Source: a virus. Taken from it: a stretch of 55,910 nt of DNA. The stretch spans positions 1 to 55,910 of IMG/VR virus record IMGVR_UViG_3300049489_000776. One strand, given 5' to 3'. The notes under the pieces were generated by a model, which was given only the letters and a program-made list of their open reading frames with translations, searched no databases and was not told the DNA's origin. Within the stretch, counting starts at the first letter, position 1. Every line of letters starts with the position of its first letter. Position numbers and translations under genes: made by a program. Below are positions 8,115 through 15,532 of this stretch, piece by piece.

Positions 8115-8416
8115 AGGATAGCCAATATATAGAATAAAATTGCGGTAAGTGCTTTAAAATTAGCAGCTCGCTCCGCCCGTTCCGTTTTTAAAATTAAATC
8201 AGACTGAGCAGATATAACTTGCTCTCTACTCTCGGCGGCTTCCGCTAGACCCTGAATCGTCTTCTGCTGTTCCTCCAGGTTGTGGGCTGCTTTCACTAGC
8301 AGTACTTTGCACTGTGTTACCTGACTTTCGCAGTCTGCGCTCCTCGATGTCGAGCCAAGCATTATAATCGTGCTTAAAATCATTGTAAGTATTGTCACTC
8401 TTACTTTTAAGTTCAT
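8111..8416 (-). CDS. Exported protein with C-terminal membrane segment (spanin-like topology)
   Basis: A 101-residue protein with an N-terminal signal-like segment (VTILTMILSTIIMLG), a cleavage-compatible region ending SRSADC, an acidic coiled-coil middle and a second hydrophobic segment at the very C-terminus (ALTAILFYILAIL). The order signal, coiled coil, terminal membrane helix resembles unimolecular spanins, but the lipobox is poor because Asp precedes Cys. The start has a perfect AGGAG seven bases upstream. The first 191 bases lie inside the upstream gene in another frame. A lysis role is plausible though the gene lies in the early operon. Confidence 0.6.
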   Translation of the reverse strand: MNLKVRVTILTMILSTIIMLGSTSRSADCESQVTQCKVLLVKAAHNLEEQQKTIQGLAEAAESREQVISAQSDLILKTERAERAANFKALTAILFYILAIL

Positions 8417-8534
8417 TTGCGGTCTCCTGTTTTTGTTTTAGGTCTTTGGTTAGTTTTTCTAACTTTTTACGGTCAAAAAAACGAGTTATAAAATCTATTA
8501 TCATTTTTACTATTTGGGCTATTGCTGTGTTCAC
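8226..8534 (-). CDS. Membrane-proximal coiled-coil protein overlapping the next gene
   Basis: A 102-residue protein starting at GTG with GGGGAG eight bases upstream. It has a hydrophobic/amphipathic N-terminal helix (AIAQIVKMIIDFITRFF), a charged coiled coil, and a Ser/Gly/Pro-rich tail (STASESSPQPGGTAEDDSG). The C-terminal 191 bases are shared out of frame with the downstream gene, the arrangement seen in overlapping Rz/Rz1 lysis pairs. The start overlaps the DNA polymerase stop. The i-spanin-like reading is inference. Confidence 0.58.
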   Translation of the reverse strand: MNTAIAQIVKMIIDFITRFFDRKKLEKLTKDLKQKQETANELKSKSDNTYNDFKHDYNAWLDIEERRLRKSGNTVQSTASESSPQPGGTAEDDSGSSGSRRE

Positions 8535-10738
8535 TTCGTCTCCCCATAAACCGTTGCTATTTGCGGTTCTGCTACAAGTGGTAGCGATATTTTATAAGTG
8601 TTCTCCATGCTTTCTTTTATAATGTAACATACTTTTGTAGAATCTGCAAGTTTGCAATGTACCACTACTTCATCATGAATTTGTAAAGCAATATAAGCGT
8701 CTATAGACTGCCTTTTAAACTCTCTCATGATTGCAATGCAAGCCCTGTTAACTATAGACGCGGCTAGGCTTTGAATCTTGAAGTTAATTGAGTTATTAAG
8801 CAGGTTTGAGTACTCTTTTCGGCACTCTTTCATGTAGTTATATTTCCCTGCATATTCGTGGTATTTTTTCCAGAGCCCTAAGGAATCGAGCAACCCGTCT
8901 CCATGTTTTTCGTATAACTCTTTGGCACGGGGCATGTGGCGAATACGACCAGTTTCACTTCGCACGTATCCTTGACTTTTTGCCTCTAACTTTGAATTAT
9001 CCATGAAATTTCTTAGTGCAGGGTAAGCAGATAGATAAGATTCTACTAAAGCATCTGCCGACTTCTGGTCAGTGTTAATTTCAAACTGCAGCTTGTAGCC
9101 AGTAAGGCCGTAAGGAATTCCTAGTGCGTAGGCCTTAGCATTTTGTCGAGCGGCCTTGTTCACCTTGCCCAGATAATTTTCAGCGGTTTTTAGGGGACTA
9201 ACTCCGGTCAACCCTTCAGTGTCAATTGCAATTGTACTATAGAAGTCTTTACCTTCCCTAAAAATAGACTTAAGACCTTCATCACCTGAACAGTGGCTAA
9301 ATACTTTAGGTTCCAAAGATTCATAATCTGCTCCAATTAGCACGGAGTCTGGTGCAGAGATGATTAAATCTCGTATCACATTATTGTACTTTAGTACTAC
9401 GTCTGAGGCCGCGCCAGTTTCTAACTTACGAGGCATTTGTTGCATGTCAGAGCCATACCTTCCTGAAACTGTTCGATGCTGCTGAAAGCTTGGATATAAT
9501 ACTCCACTTTCCTGCTCTTCTAAAAAACGGTCTATATACGTTCCTTTAATTTTCACCAACTTATTATAATCCTGAAGCAGAGGCACAAATTTAAAATGGT
9601 CTTTTACACTTTCAAGAAACGTATCATCAACTTGAGGCATTCCTGTGGGAGTTCGGCTTAAAGGCTCACACTTTAGAGTGTCGAAGAATATTTTCTTAAG
9701 GTGGTGCTTTGAGCTTAAATTAACTGCAGGCCTGCCACCATGAATTGCTAATTGCACGTCTTTAATTAGGTTAGCGTGAAGTTTTAAGTTATTTCTTAAA
9801 AACTGCTTAAGAGTACAGGCATCGGGCAGCGCATCTACATGCTTTGCTGCTAGACTAAATTTACCTGATTCAAGTCTTGGCAATCCTGCTCCTACTAACT
9901 CGCCCAAGGCTTGCACAAAAGGGCCAGTTGTGGTTACGGGATAATCTTTATTTAAAAACCATGTCTCAAATAGAGCAGTATGTGGAGCCAGTTCTTCTTG
10001 TATTTTATCTTCCAAGGCAATTAAATCAAAATCTAATTCAGTTTTGGTACGTTCCAAGAGGGGCATGTCAATAGGCACGCCTGCTAATTCCATAGGTATG
10101 GTCACTTCACGGTAAAGGGGCATAACTTCGTCATTTAGGAAAAAGTCTACAAGCCCCTGCTCTTCTAATTCGCCCATGTAATGTTGAAACACGCGCCAAG
10201 TTAGCACGCAATCTTTAATACAGTATTCGGCTAACAATTTAAGGTCGGCCTTAAAATACTGATGAACCGTGCCACCATTTTCTTTAATGGAAGCTTTCAT
10301 AGCAACTTGCTCGTCTGTAGAATCTTCTCCCCACAAGTTTGAAGCAATGTCTTTGAGACCAAAAGGGAAGTTTTCATCAGCGGTGTGCTTGGCCAGCATG
10401 GAGTCTGCATATAATTGGGGAACTAATTTAACGCCAAAATAATTTAGAGTGAATCGTAAGTCGAAGGATGCGTTGTGACATATAAGTTTGGTCTTATTGG
10501 AGAGCAGGGCCTCAAGCACTAATTGACAGTCGGATTTTGGAACCAGTTCAACCAACTGTTCACCATCCCAGGACAAGTGAGCAACGTACACAGATTCTGT
10601 ACCGTTTGAGAGGCCGAATCCTATAATCTGACCTTTTCTAGTATTTAGTGAAGTAGTCTCTATATCAAAGACTAATGTTTCCGAAGAGTATATTAGGTCT
10701 AGAGCCTGCTTCATGTCTAGAGATTTAGTTATTATCAC
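8531..10738 (-). CDS. polA-like: Family A DNA polymerase with 3'-5' exonuclease domain
   Basis: A 735-residue replicative polymerase. Exonuclease motifs are DIETT at 25-29, HNASFDLRFT and YCIKDC. Polymerase motif A is ADYESLEPKVFSH (the DYSQIELR position), the O-helix motif B is RQNAKAYALGIPYG and motif C is QIHDEVVVH. There is no 5'-3' exonuclease domain. The O-helix has Tyr-Ala-Leu-Gly where bacterial Pol I has Phe-Gly-Leu. It acts with the AEP primase (12803), SF3 helicase (23029) and SSB-like protein (10812). A strong terminator separates it from the SSB-like gene, so it is probably expressed by partial read-through. Confidence 0.95.
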   Translation of the reverse strand: MIITKSLDMKQALDLIYSSETLVFDIETTSLNTRKGQIIGFGLSNGTESVYVAHLSWDGEQLVELVPKSDCQLVLEALLSNKTKLICHNASFDLRFTLNYFGVKLVPQLYADSMLAKHTADENFPFGLKDIASNLWGEDSTDEQVAMKASIKENGGTVHQYFKADLKLLAEYCIKDCVLTWRVFQHYMGELEEQGLVDFFLNDEVMPLYREVTIPMELAGVPIDMPLLERTKTELDFDLIALEDKIQEELAPHTALFETWFLNKDYPVTTTGPFVQALGELVGAGLPRLESGKFSLAAKHVDALPDACTLKQFLRNNLKLHANLIKDVQLAIHGGRPAVNLSSKHHLKKIFFDTLKCEPLSRTPTGMPQVDDTFLESVKDHFKFVPLLQDYNKLVKIKGTYIDRFLEEQESGVLYPSFQQHRTVSGRYGSDMQQMPRKLETGAASDVVLKYNNVIRDLIISAPDSVLIGADYESLEPKVFSHCSGDEGLKSIFREGKDFYSTIAIDTEGLTGVSPLKTAENYLGKVNKAARQNAKAYALGIPYGLTGYKLQFEINTDQKSADALVESYLSAYPALRNFMDNSKLEAKSQGYVRSETGRIRHMPRAKELYEKHGDGLLDSLGLWKKYHEYAGKYNYMKECRKEYSNLLNNSINFKIQSLAASIVNRACIAIMREFKRQSIDAYIALQIHDEVVVHCKLADSTKVCYIIKESMENTYKISLPLVAEPQIATVYGETK

Positions 10739-10757
10739 ATAAACTCCGGGTTAAGTT

Positions 10758-10796
10758 AAAAAAAAGAGCGGGCACCAAAGGAGAAAGCACCCGCTC
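10758..10796 (-). terminator. Rho-independent terminator after the SSB-like gene
   Basis: On the minus strand a GAGCGGG...CCCGCTC stem (10766-10796) is followed directly by eight T residues (10758-10765). It lies between the SSB-like gene and the polymerase gene and should attenuate polymerase expression. Confidence 0.85.
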
Positions 10797-10811
10797 GCGA
10801 AGATTTATAAA

Positions 10812-11222
10812 CTAGTCTGCAATTCCTACGATGTAGGAATGGCTCATTTTGCCCTTCATCTTGCCTGCAGTGATTGGCTTCATTCCTAAGTACTGAATTT
10901 GTACGTAGGAACCAACTGCTACTTTAGCCATTTGAGAAGCTAAAGAGCCAGTGCTATTGAGCACGATTAAATTTCCAGACTCAGTGCGAACTTTATAATC
11001 TGACTTTGCGTCATCAAATGAGTTCGGAAGAGTTCCTTCGAAAATGCCTTCAGCGACTACGCCAGTAGTGCCTGCATCGGCTAATTCCTTTGGGCGGATA
11101 AAGGTGATACCACCTGCTTTACTGTCATCATTTTCCAGAGACTTACCATTCACAGACTTAAAAGTGCGTGTTCCTGCTGCTAAATCTGCTTGCTCTGCTA
11201 ATTGTTCGTTCTTTGCTCCCAT
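10812..11222 (-). CDS. Single-stranded DNA-binding-like protein
   Basis: A 136-residue protein with a flexible N-terminus and a beta-rich core: ITFIRPKELADAGTTGVVAE, DYKVRTESGNLIVLNSTGSL, GSYVQIQYLGMKPI and a Lys-rich end (GKMKGKMSHSYIV). I recall this layout from small OB-fold-type phage proteins beside replication genes. It has its own sigma70-like promoter (11269-11297), an ATG with AGGAG upstream, and a terminator just after it. This isolated, strongly expressed unit is what one expects for an abundant single-strand binding protein. The function is inferred. Confidence 0.6.
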   Translation of the reverse strand: MGAKNEQLAEQADLAAGTRTFKSVNGKSLENDDSKAGGITFIRPKELADAGTTGVVAEGIFEGTLPNSFDDAKSDYKVRTESGNLIVLNSTGSLASQMAKVAVGSYVQIQYLGMKPITAGKMKGKMSHSYIVGIAD

Positions 11223-11268
11223 TTTTGCTCCTAGGGTTTAGCTATCCATAATTGGTAGCTATGTTTTA

Positions 11269-11297
11269 ACTCTACTCTAATTTTTGGTACTTGTCAA
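11269..11297 (-). promoter_or_regulatory. Sigma70-type promoter for the SSB-like gene
   Basis: Minus-strand TTGACA (11292-11297), 17-base spacer, TAGAGT (11269-11274). It lies about 45 bases upstream of the SSB-like start codon. Confidence 0.75.
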
Positions 11298-11309
11298 GTC
11301 TTAAATCGC

Positions 11310-11570
11310 TTCTTAAAAATGGATGGGGTAGCCTGGCTCTACTCAGGCAAATAGGTGAAGGTTACAACTTCATAGCCTACAGGTACGCTCCCTTGCGGTT
11401 TCTTTTCGCCATACCCCAAAAACTAAAACAAATTTAAAAGTGAGCGGGTGGAGTTTACGCAATATCCACTATTGGGGCTTATTCTCCTGAAGCTGCGACG
11501 CAACAAAGGAATTATTATTCACCCTCGGTCCATTGTCTGGCAGTGCCTCTATCGTCTAGCACCTCCGCTC
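11310..11570 (-). ncRNA. Candidate structured non-coding RNA with its own promoter
   Basis: No convincing gene lies between 11223 and 11621. Minus-strand RNA starting near 11570 would fold well. A closing stem pairs 11560-11570 with 11442-11450 (GAGCG and GGUG with CACC and CGCUC). There is a CAAUA/UAUUG hairpin at 11460-11474. A second domain is closed by GGGGUA/UACCCC (11412-11417 with 11325-11330) and contains a UAGG..UGAAG hairpin (11351-11379) and a GCCUG/CAGGC hairpin (11331-11348). A promoter sits just upstream. I do not recognise it as tRNA, tmRNA, 6S or RNase P RNA. Short open frames inside it lack ribosome sites. A decayed gene is the alternative. Confidence 0.5.
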
Positions 11571-11576
11571 TTAATT

Positions 11577-11605
11577 ACTATCTCACTTTATGGTTGACTT
11601 GTCAA
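11577..11605 (-). promoter_or_regulatory. Sigma70-type promoter firing into the 11.3-11.57 kb non-coding region
   Basis: Minus-strand TTGACA (11600-11605), 17-base spacer, GATAGT (11577-11582) with an extended TGA just before it. The predicted start (about 11570) coincides with the first base of the closing stem of the candidate RNA. Confidence 0.7.
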
Positions 11606-11621
11606 GTCTTGAGTTTACCCT

Positions 11622-12014
11622 TTATTTAATGTCTGAAATTTTAGCGCCTGGGGCCAAGGGAGCCCCAAAAGACTCATGCAACTCTTGAGATAGGGCTAAA
11701 GCACGCCACGCTACAGAGCTTATTTCGGTTAATATTGCCTGCTTACCGAATGGGGTTAAGGGACTATCGGCTCTATTGGCAGCGGCCAGTAGGTCTTCTA
11801 AGTCTATAAGGTGTCTTAAAATGCAATCGCTGTGGTCCATTGATTTCCCCCTAGCATGGTGCAATTCTTGCCCCGGATTGTGCTTGTCATTGCCTATTTT
11901 TGAGATTCTTGAGACCCCTGCAAGTGCAGCCGGAAAGTATTTAAGCACGCCCCTAAAAATTGGGCAATCTTTGCGCTCTTGGGAGTCTATAGGTAGACTA
12001 AATTTAGATTTCAT
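11622..12014 (-). CDS. DUF5664-type (dATP/dGTP diphosphohydrolase N-terminal-like) protein
   Basis: A 130-residue protein from an ATG at 12014 preceded by AGGAGG. An upstream ATG at 12041 gives a longer version with no ribosome site. The core matches the family: FPAALAGVSRISKIGNDKHN, PGQELHHARGKSMDHSDCI, RHLIDLEDLL, then VAWRALALSQELHE. As I recall, the family is now described as the N-terminal region of phage dATP/dGTP pyrophosphohydrolases, and some members act in 2-aminoadenine phages. No PurZ-like gene is seen here, so modified bases cannot be inferred. It overlaps the exonuclease gene by 11 bases. Confidence 0.75.
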   Translation of the reverse strand: MKSKFSLPIDSQERKDCPIFRGVLKYFPAALAGVSRISKIGNDKHNPGQELHHARGKSMDHSDCILRHLIDLEDLLAAANRADSPLTPFGKQAILTEISSVAWRALALSQELHESFGAPLAPGAKISDIK

Positions 12015-12801
12015 CAATTTCCTCCTGAATACGTTTTTCAACCGTTACTGAAGCAGGCCATAAACCAGTCTCGCAGCATTTTTTATAAATGTCAAGTGCT
12101 TTAGTTATTTCTGAGCGCCCCTTCATAATAGTTTCTTGGCTCATTTTGTAAACTTGACAGTCTAGTTCTTGCTTGGATATTGGAATCATGTAAAAGTCAA
12201 AGGGGCGACCATAGTGCAGCTCTGCCACCCAAGAATAAAGCGCGGCTGAAAGTCCATAGCCAAACTGGGTCATGGTCATTTTGAAACTATCTCGTTCAAC
12301 ACTAAAGCTAGATGTTTTTAAATCTAAGCCATAGCCCTCATTAATGTTAATCGCGTCAAAACGTACTTTAACCCCTACTCCATTTAACATTGCACAAATT
12401 GAGTATTCTTTCTCTGTATTTTCCATGAGGCGCACTGCTATTGGATTAGCTTCGTAGGCACGCTTGTAAGCAAGACACTTGGCCTTTTGGGGTTTAGAAA
12501 TTATAAGTTTACCGGGATTGTCTAACTTAAACGCTTCAAATTCTTTTCCTTGTTTTCGCAACCCATCAAAGAAAGCATAATCTTCATTTATAGTTTCCGG
12601 CTCAAGGATAAGACTATGCAAAAATGAGCCTTCGGTAAAGGCAGGGTTTTCTACTTCTACTTTTGGATTTATTCGCTCTTCTTGAAATGCAGCCGGGCTG
12701 TGAAGTAATTTTTTAAGAGAGCTGCTAGACAAATAACTCTTATCACCATGATAATCGCGGTTGTTGCACTTATTGAGACCAATTTGTAACTTGTAACTCA
12801 T
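12004..12801 (-). CDS. PD-(D/E)XK exonuclease (RecE/DUF3799-like)
   Basis: A 265-residue protein from the ATG at 12801, one base after the primase stop; a longer version from 12852 would overlap the primase gene. The N-terminus (YLSSSSLKKLLHSPAAFQEE) and TEGSFLHSLILEPE are typical of phage PDDEXK exonucleases of the RecE/Cas4 type. The catalytic core is KVRFDAIN...GYGLDLKTSS (D...D-L-K), followed by FGYGLSAALYSW. It probably digests dsDNA ends for recombination or recycles host DNA. A RecT-type annealase is not recognised nearby. Confidence 0.8.
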   Translation of the reverse strand: MSYKLQIGLNKCNNRDYHGDKSYLSSSSLKKLLHSPAAFQEERINPKVEVENPAFTEGSFLHSLILEPETINEDYAFFDGLRKQGKEFEAFKLDNPGKLIISKPQKAKCLAYKRAYEANPIAVRLMENTEKEYSICAMLNGVGVKVRFDAININEGYGLDLKTSSFSVERDSFKMTMTQFGYGLSAALYSWVAELHYGRPFDFYMIPISKQELDCQVYKMSQETIMKGRSEITKALDIYKKCCETGLWPASVTVEKRIQEEIDEI

Positions 12802-12802
12802 T

Positions 12803-13621
12803 TTAAAATTCCAATCTAGCAGCGGCACACGCTTCTTCAAAAGTAAAGTCATTATTACTTGTTAAATTATCATAAGCTATAGATACAAACTTGGCTCGCT
12901 TCTCTTCAGGTAACTCAACTTCCTCAAATCGGTTAAAGAGCCAGAAAAAGAAAGCGTTGCGGCCCATGCCTGTTCTGTTCATAACTTCTTGCGGGTCATG
13001 AATTGCAGTCAGCACGTTTACGGTTACGAATTGCTTTTTCTCATCCTTAGTGTATTCTCTTTTAGTGTATTCTGGCAGGTCTGGAAGGCGGGCCATAAGT
13101 AACTCATTTGGAATTCGCCCATTCATGTATATTAAGTCTTGAGTTTTTTCAGTGTCTGGTCTGAGCCTGCCCGGAAGGCGAGAGAGACGACTAGGATTCT
13201 TGCACATTGGGTCTGCTTCTGGCACGAGTAGGAGCAGGCGTTTAGCCACGTTCATGTACTCTTCATAAGTTTCTAATGGGGTCTCAAGACTAATAATAAA
13301 ATGGTATGAAGAACCTCCTGAGTACACGATACTGGATACTGGTATTCTAGAGCGAACATAGGCAATTTGTTGGTCTAGAGGCATTTTGTCTAGCTCAATT
13401 AAGAAATTTCTATAGCACACCACATTACAATCAGCGCGACGCGGAGCATATTGAGAGTGCCAGTCTTTGGTTGGGTTTAGGTCTTGTAGCGGGTGCAGTT
13501 CATTAATGCAGAAATATAGGTCCTCTGGGTATGGGGTGCTTTTAACCTTGTATCCATACGGAGATTCGGTGAAGCAGGTCGCGCTATCCGAAGCAAATAG
13601 TAAGTTTAAAAAACTTCTCAT
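12803..13621 (-). CDS. Archaeo-eukaryotic-type (AEP) DNA primase
   Basis: A 272-residue protein with AEP motifs: motif I IELD (Glu76, Asp78), motif II SGGSSYHFII (His107) and motif III around EADP (Asp137), followed by a basic RLSRLPGR segment. Phage AEP primases make primers for the replisome and are often fused to SF3 helicases. Here the helicase is a separate gene 10 kb away (23029-24549). The ATG overlaps the upstream stop. The C-terminal 90 residues contain a helical segment (GRNAFFFWLFNRFEE) of unknown role. There is no zinc-binding domain. Confidence 0.82.
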   Translation of the reverse strand: MRSFLNLLFASDSATCFTESPYGYKVKSTPYPEDLYFCINELHPLQDLNPTKDWHSQYAPRRADCNVVCYRNFLIELDKMPLDQQIAYVRSRIPVSSIVYSGGSSYHFIISLETPLETYEEYMNVAKRLLLLVPEADPMCKNPSRLSRLPGRLRPDTEKTQDLIYMNGRIPNELLMARLPDLPEYTKREYTKDEKKQFVTVNVLTAIHDPQEVMNRTGMGRNAFFFWLFNRFEEVELPEEKRAKFVSIAYDNLTSNNDFTFEEACAAARLEF

Positions 13622-13818
13622 AAAATGCGCTCCTGTTTCATTGCGTCAATAAGGGCAGCAACTTCATTCTCATTCATAGTAACCTGATTACCGTCAACTA
13701 TTACTTTGGCCTTCATGTGAGCAGGTCCGTGGACTTCAAGGTGCTTTACTTGGTCAATAAAAGATACTTTATAAATGTCTACAAGCATGCGCTCAGTTAA
13801 GGCTACAAACTTTTTCAC
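13618..13818 (-). CDS. Small hypothetical early protein
   Basis: A 66-residue protein (MKKFVALTERMLVDIYKVSF at the start) with mixed alpha/beta sequence and a VIVDGNQVTMNENEVAALI segment. It overlaps the primase start and the upstream stop by four bases each, so it is coupled to them. No motif is recognised. Confidence 0.65.
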   Translation of the reverse strand: MKKFVALTERMLVDIYKVSFIDQVKHLEVHGPAHMKAKVIVDGNQVTMNENEVAALIDAMKQERIL

Positions 13819-14153
13819 TTTTTGCCTTTTTTGGTTTTGCGCACTACTAGTCCATTCTGCTCAGAAACTATTTCTATGGGCAGTTTTGAGTTGGCTAATT
13901 CCCGAAGTAAATAATTCTCTAAATGGTGCCCGGTTGCTGTTTCAAAAATATCTTCTTTTAAAAAGCTGTACCCTAAATCCCAGCCGTGGCCTTTTTTGGT
14001 AAAATGCTCTCTAATGCCTTTCATTACCTTCTTGGCTGCTTTCCTAAACTCTGGAATCGGTGCTTTGGCTTTCTTAAAAATTTCTAAAGGGATGATTATA
14101 GTGTCTTTAGAATTTTTTAACTTTCCCTTTAGTTTTGTTACTTTTTTTCTCAC
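13815..14153 (-). CDS. Basic hypothetical early protein
   Basis: A 112-residue protein with strongly basic ends (MRKKVTKLKGKLKNSK and VVRKTKKGKK) and a central region IPEFRKAAKKVMKGIREHFT. The high charge suggests nucleic-acid binding, but no fold is recognised. It overlaps the upstream gene by 47 bases in another frame, longer than usual here. Confidence 0.6.
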   Translation of the reverse strand: MRKKVTKLKGKLKNSKDTIIIPLEIFKKAKAPIPEFRKAAKKVMKGIREHFTKKGHGWDLGYSFLKEDIFETATGHHLENYLLRELANSKLPIEIVSEQNGLVVRKTKKGKK

Positions 14154-14319
14154 TTTTAGTTACTCCTTTTGAATGTAGCTCCATTGCTACTAGAACATTT
14201 ACTATAACATCTATTTCTACGTTTGACAAGTTTGAAACGGCGTTCAAAAAGTTTAAGGTTTCTACGTTTAACTCTAGGTCTACAGACTTCCATGATTTAG
14301 GTGCTTTAAGTTTACTCAT
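14107..14319 (-). CDS. Small hypothetical protein after the methyltransferase
   Basis: A 70-residue protein with a hydrophobic helical middle (VEIDVIVNVLVAMELHS) and a Lys-rich tail. It starts at an ATG overlapping the methyltransferase stop. No family is recognised. The 3' end overlaps the next gene by 47 bases. Confidence 0.6.
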   Translation of the reverse strand: MSKLKAPKSWKSVDLELNVETLNFLNAVSNLSNVEIDVIVNVLVAMELHSKGVTKSEKKSNKTKGKVKKF

Positions 14320-15110
14320 TTTAACCCCATTAATCTTTTAAAAGCTACTTCAACTTGGAGCGGAGCCACGGCATTACCAAGGGACTTATTTCGGTCCACG
14401 AGGTTGGGTAGCCCATCAACCATTCGACCCACTGAGGGTTCAGTTTTCCAAAAGTCTGACCTGTAGGCTTCATCATATCCGTGCATGGAGTTTCCCCGGA
14501 ATTCGCTACTTGCTCCGCAAGATTGCCTGGAGGGACAGTTGTCCTGCCCGAACTTGCTCTCCAAGCTTTCCTGTACTCTAGAGCCTCCTTCGACCGGGCT
14601 CCTATTGACGTTGCGGTTGGAGTGAGCCAATAAGAACCAGCGCTCCCTTTTATGCGGGGCTCCAAGGCTTGCGGCGCTAAGACACGTCCAGCGACAGTCA
14701 TACCCGATTTTGGTAAATTCCCGTATAACTGTAGATAGTCCTCTAGTTCTAATGGCTGGCACGTTTTCGAGGAAGACGAATTTTGGGTTGACTTCTTTGG
14801 TAAGTCTGATAATTTCTGAGAATAAACCACTTCGCTTTCCTTCCAAGCCTGCTCCAAGACCTGCAGTGCTGATGTCCTGGCAGGGAAATCCGCCGTAGAT
14901 AATCTCGACCCCACTAGGTAACACGGAGCCAGTAAGCGATGTAACGTCGTCCCAGATTGGAGCTCTAGGCAATTGCCCATCTGCAATTCTTGACAGCAGC
15001 ACCGATTGTGCAAACTTGTCTTTTTCACAATAGGCAATTGGTCGCACCCAGTTTGAGAGTCCGAGTGTGATGCCTCCGATTCCAGAAAACAAATCCACCC
15101 CATGTAGCAT
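14316..15110 (-). CDS. DNA cytosine-5 methyltransferase
   Basis: A 264-residue C5 methyltransferase with motif I DLFSGIGG (6-13), motif IV GGFPCQDIS with catalytic Cys77, motif VI LENVPA (Glu115), motif VIII KRERWF (154-159) and a C-terminal motif X-like KSLGNAV. The target-recognition region is short, so the site cannot be predicted. It probably protects phage DNA from host restriction. The whole gene is overlapped in a second frame by 14345-15103, which also looks conserved. It is preceded by GGAAGGAC. Confidence 0.93.
   Translation of the reverse strand: MLHGVDLFSGIGGITLGLSNWVRPIAYCEKDKFAQSVLLSRIADGQLPRAPIWDDVTSLTGSVLPSGVEIIYGGFPCQDISTAGLGAGLEGKRSGLFSEIIRLTKEVNPKFVFLENVPAIRTRGLSTVIREFTKIGYDCRWTCLSAASLGAPHKRERWFLLAHSNRNVNRSPVEGGSRVQESLESKFGQDNCPSRQSCGASSEFRGNSMHGYDEAYRSDFWKTEPSVGRMVDGLPNLVDRNKSLGNAVAPLQVEVAFKRLMGLK
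14345..15103 (-). CDS. Overprinted protein inside the methyltransferase gene (second reading frame)
   Basis: A 252-residue frame open on the same strand, starting seven bases inside the methyltransferase. Its translation has a mosaic I recall from phage and bacterial hypothetical proteins near C5 methyltransferases: ADFPARTS, SSSSKTCQ, LPKSGMTVAGRVL, SYWLTPTATSIG and a C-terminal KLNPQWVEWLMGYPTSW. These are in the order expected for that family and are not methyltransferase motifs. No independent ribosome site is obvious. It may be translated, or be a conserved shadow frame. The evidence is pattern recall, so confidence is moderate. Confidence 0.45.
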   Translation of the reverse strand: MGWICFLESEASHSDSQTGCDQLPIVKKTSLHNRCCCQELQMGNCLELQSGTTLHRLLAPCYLVGSRLSTADFPARTSALQVLEQAWKESEVVYSQKLSDLPKKSTQNSSSSKTCQPLELEDYLQLYGNLPKSGMTVAGRVLAPQALEPRIKGSAGSYWLTPTATSIGARSKEALEYRKAWRASSGRTTVPPGNLAEQVANSGETPCTDMMKPTGQTFGKLNPQWVEWLMGYPTSWTEISPLVMPWLRSKLK

Positions 15111-15121
15111 ATGTCCTTCCT

Positions 15122-15532
15122 TTAGTGATTAAACATTTCTGCGTCTAACTCAGTCTTAAGACTATCATAGAAGTTGCAAATTTGCAAGTTTGTGTTCATG
15201 TAGGTAATACCTTCCAAATGGACTCTCCCAAGAACTGCGTGGCCCATTTCATGAAAAATTAGGGCTCGCCTTTGACTGGGGCAGGCGTACTTCCAAGAGG
15301 CAGGATTGATTAAAATAGTTATAAAGCCCTCGGAGCCTTTTATAAACCGTCCGGCCTCATCTCCATATAATTCTGCAAATTCTACAGTAATGCGGTCTTG
15401 AGACGTTTGGGCCAAAGCATTAAACTCGGCTACGTAAGGAGCCAGTTCGGGGTTAATTTGACCTTTATCAGGCTGACCACATGCAGAGCTAAAAACGGCT
15501 AATACGCTAATTAATATTCTGACTATTAACAC
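15122..15532 (-). CDS. HEMGH zinc metalloprotease-like lipoprotein
   Basis: A 136-residue protein with an N-terminal lipoprotein signal (LISVLAVFSSAC, Cys18 as lipidation site) and a zinc-peptidase helix LIFHEMGHAV with His94, Glu95 and His98. The third ligand is not clear; a Glu or Asp in the C-terminal KTELDAEMFNH is possible. It would sit on the periplasmic face of a membrane. Similar small metalloprotease-like lipoproteins occur in phages, but their targets are unknown. It overlaps the upstream exported protein by 26 bases. Confidence 0.78.
   Translation of the reverse strand: MLIVRILISVLAVFSSACGQPDKGQINPELAPYVAEFNALAQTSQDRITVEFAELYGDEAGRFIKGSEGFITILINPASWKYACPSQRRALIFHEMGHAVLGRVHLEGITYMNTNLQICNFYDSLKTELDAEMFNH

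Noticed and set aside
11310-11570. tRNA, tmRNA or group I intron in the non-coding gap
   Set aside because: No T-loop sequence, no CCA end, no tag reading frame with resume codon, and no intron core sequences were found.
11622-12014. Evidence for a 2-aminoadenine genome
   Set aside because: The DUF5664-type protein alone is widespread; no PurZ-type adenylosuccinate synthase or dATP triphosphohydrolase gene was found.
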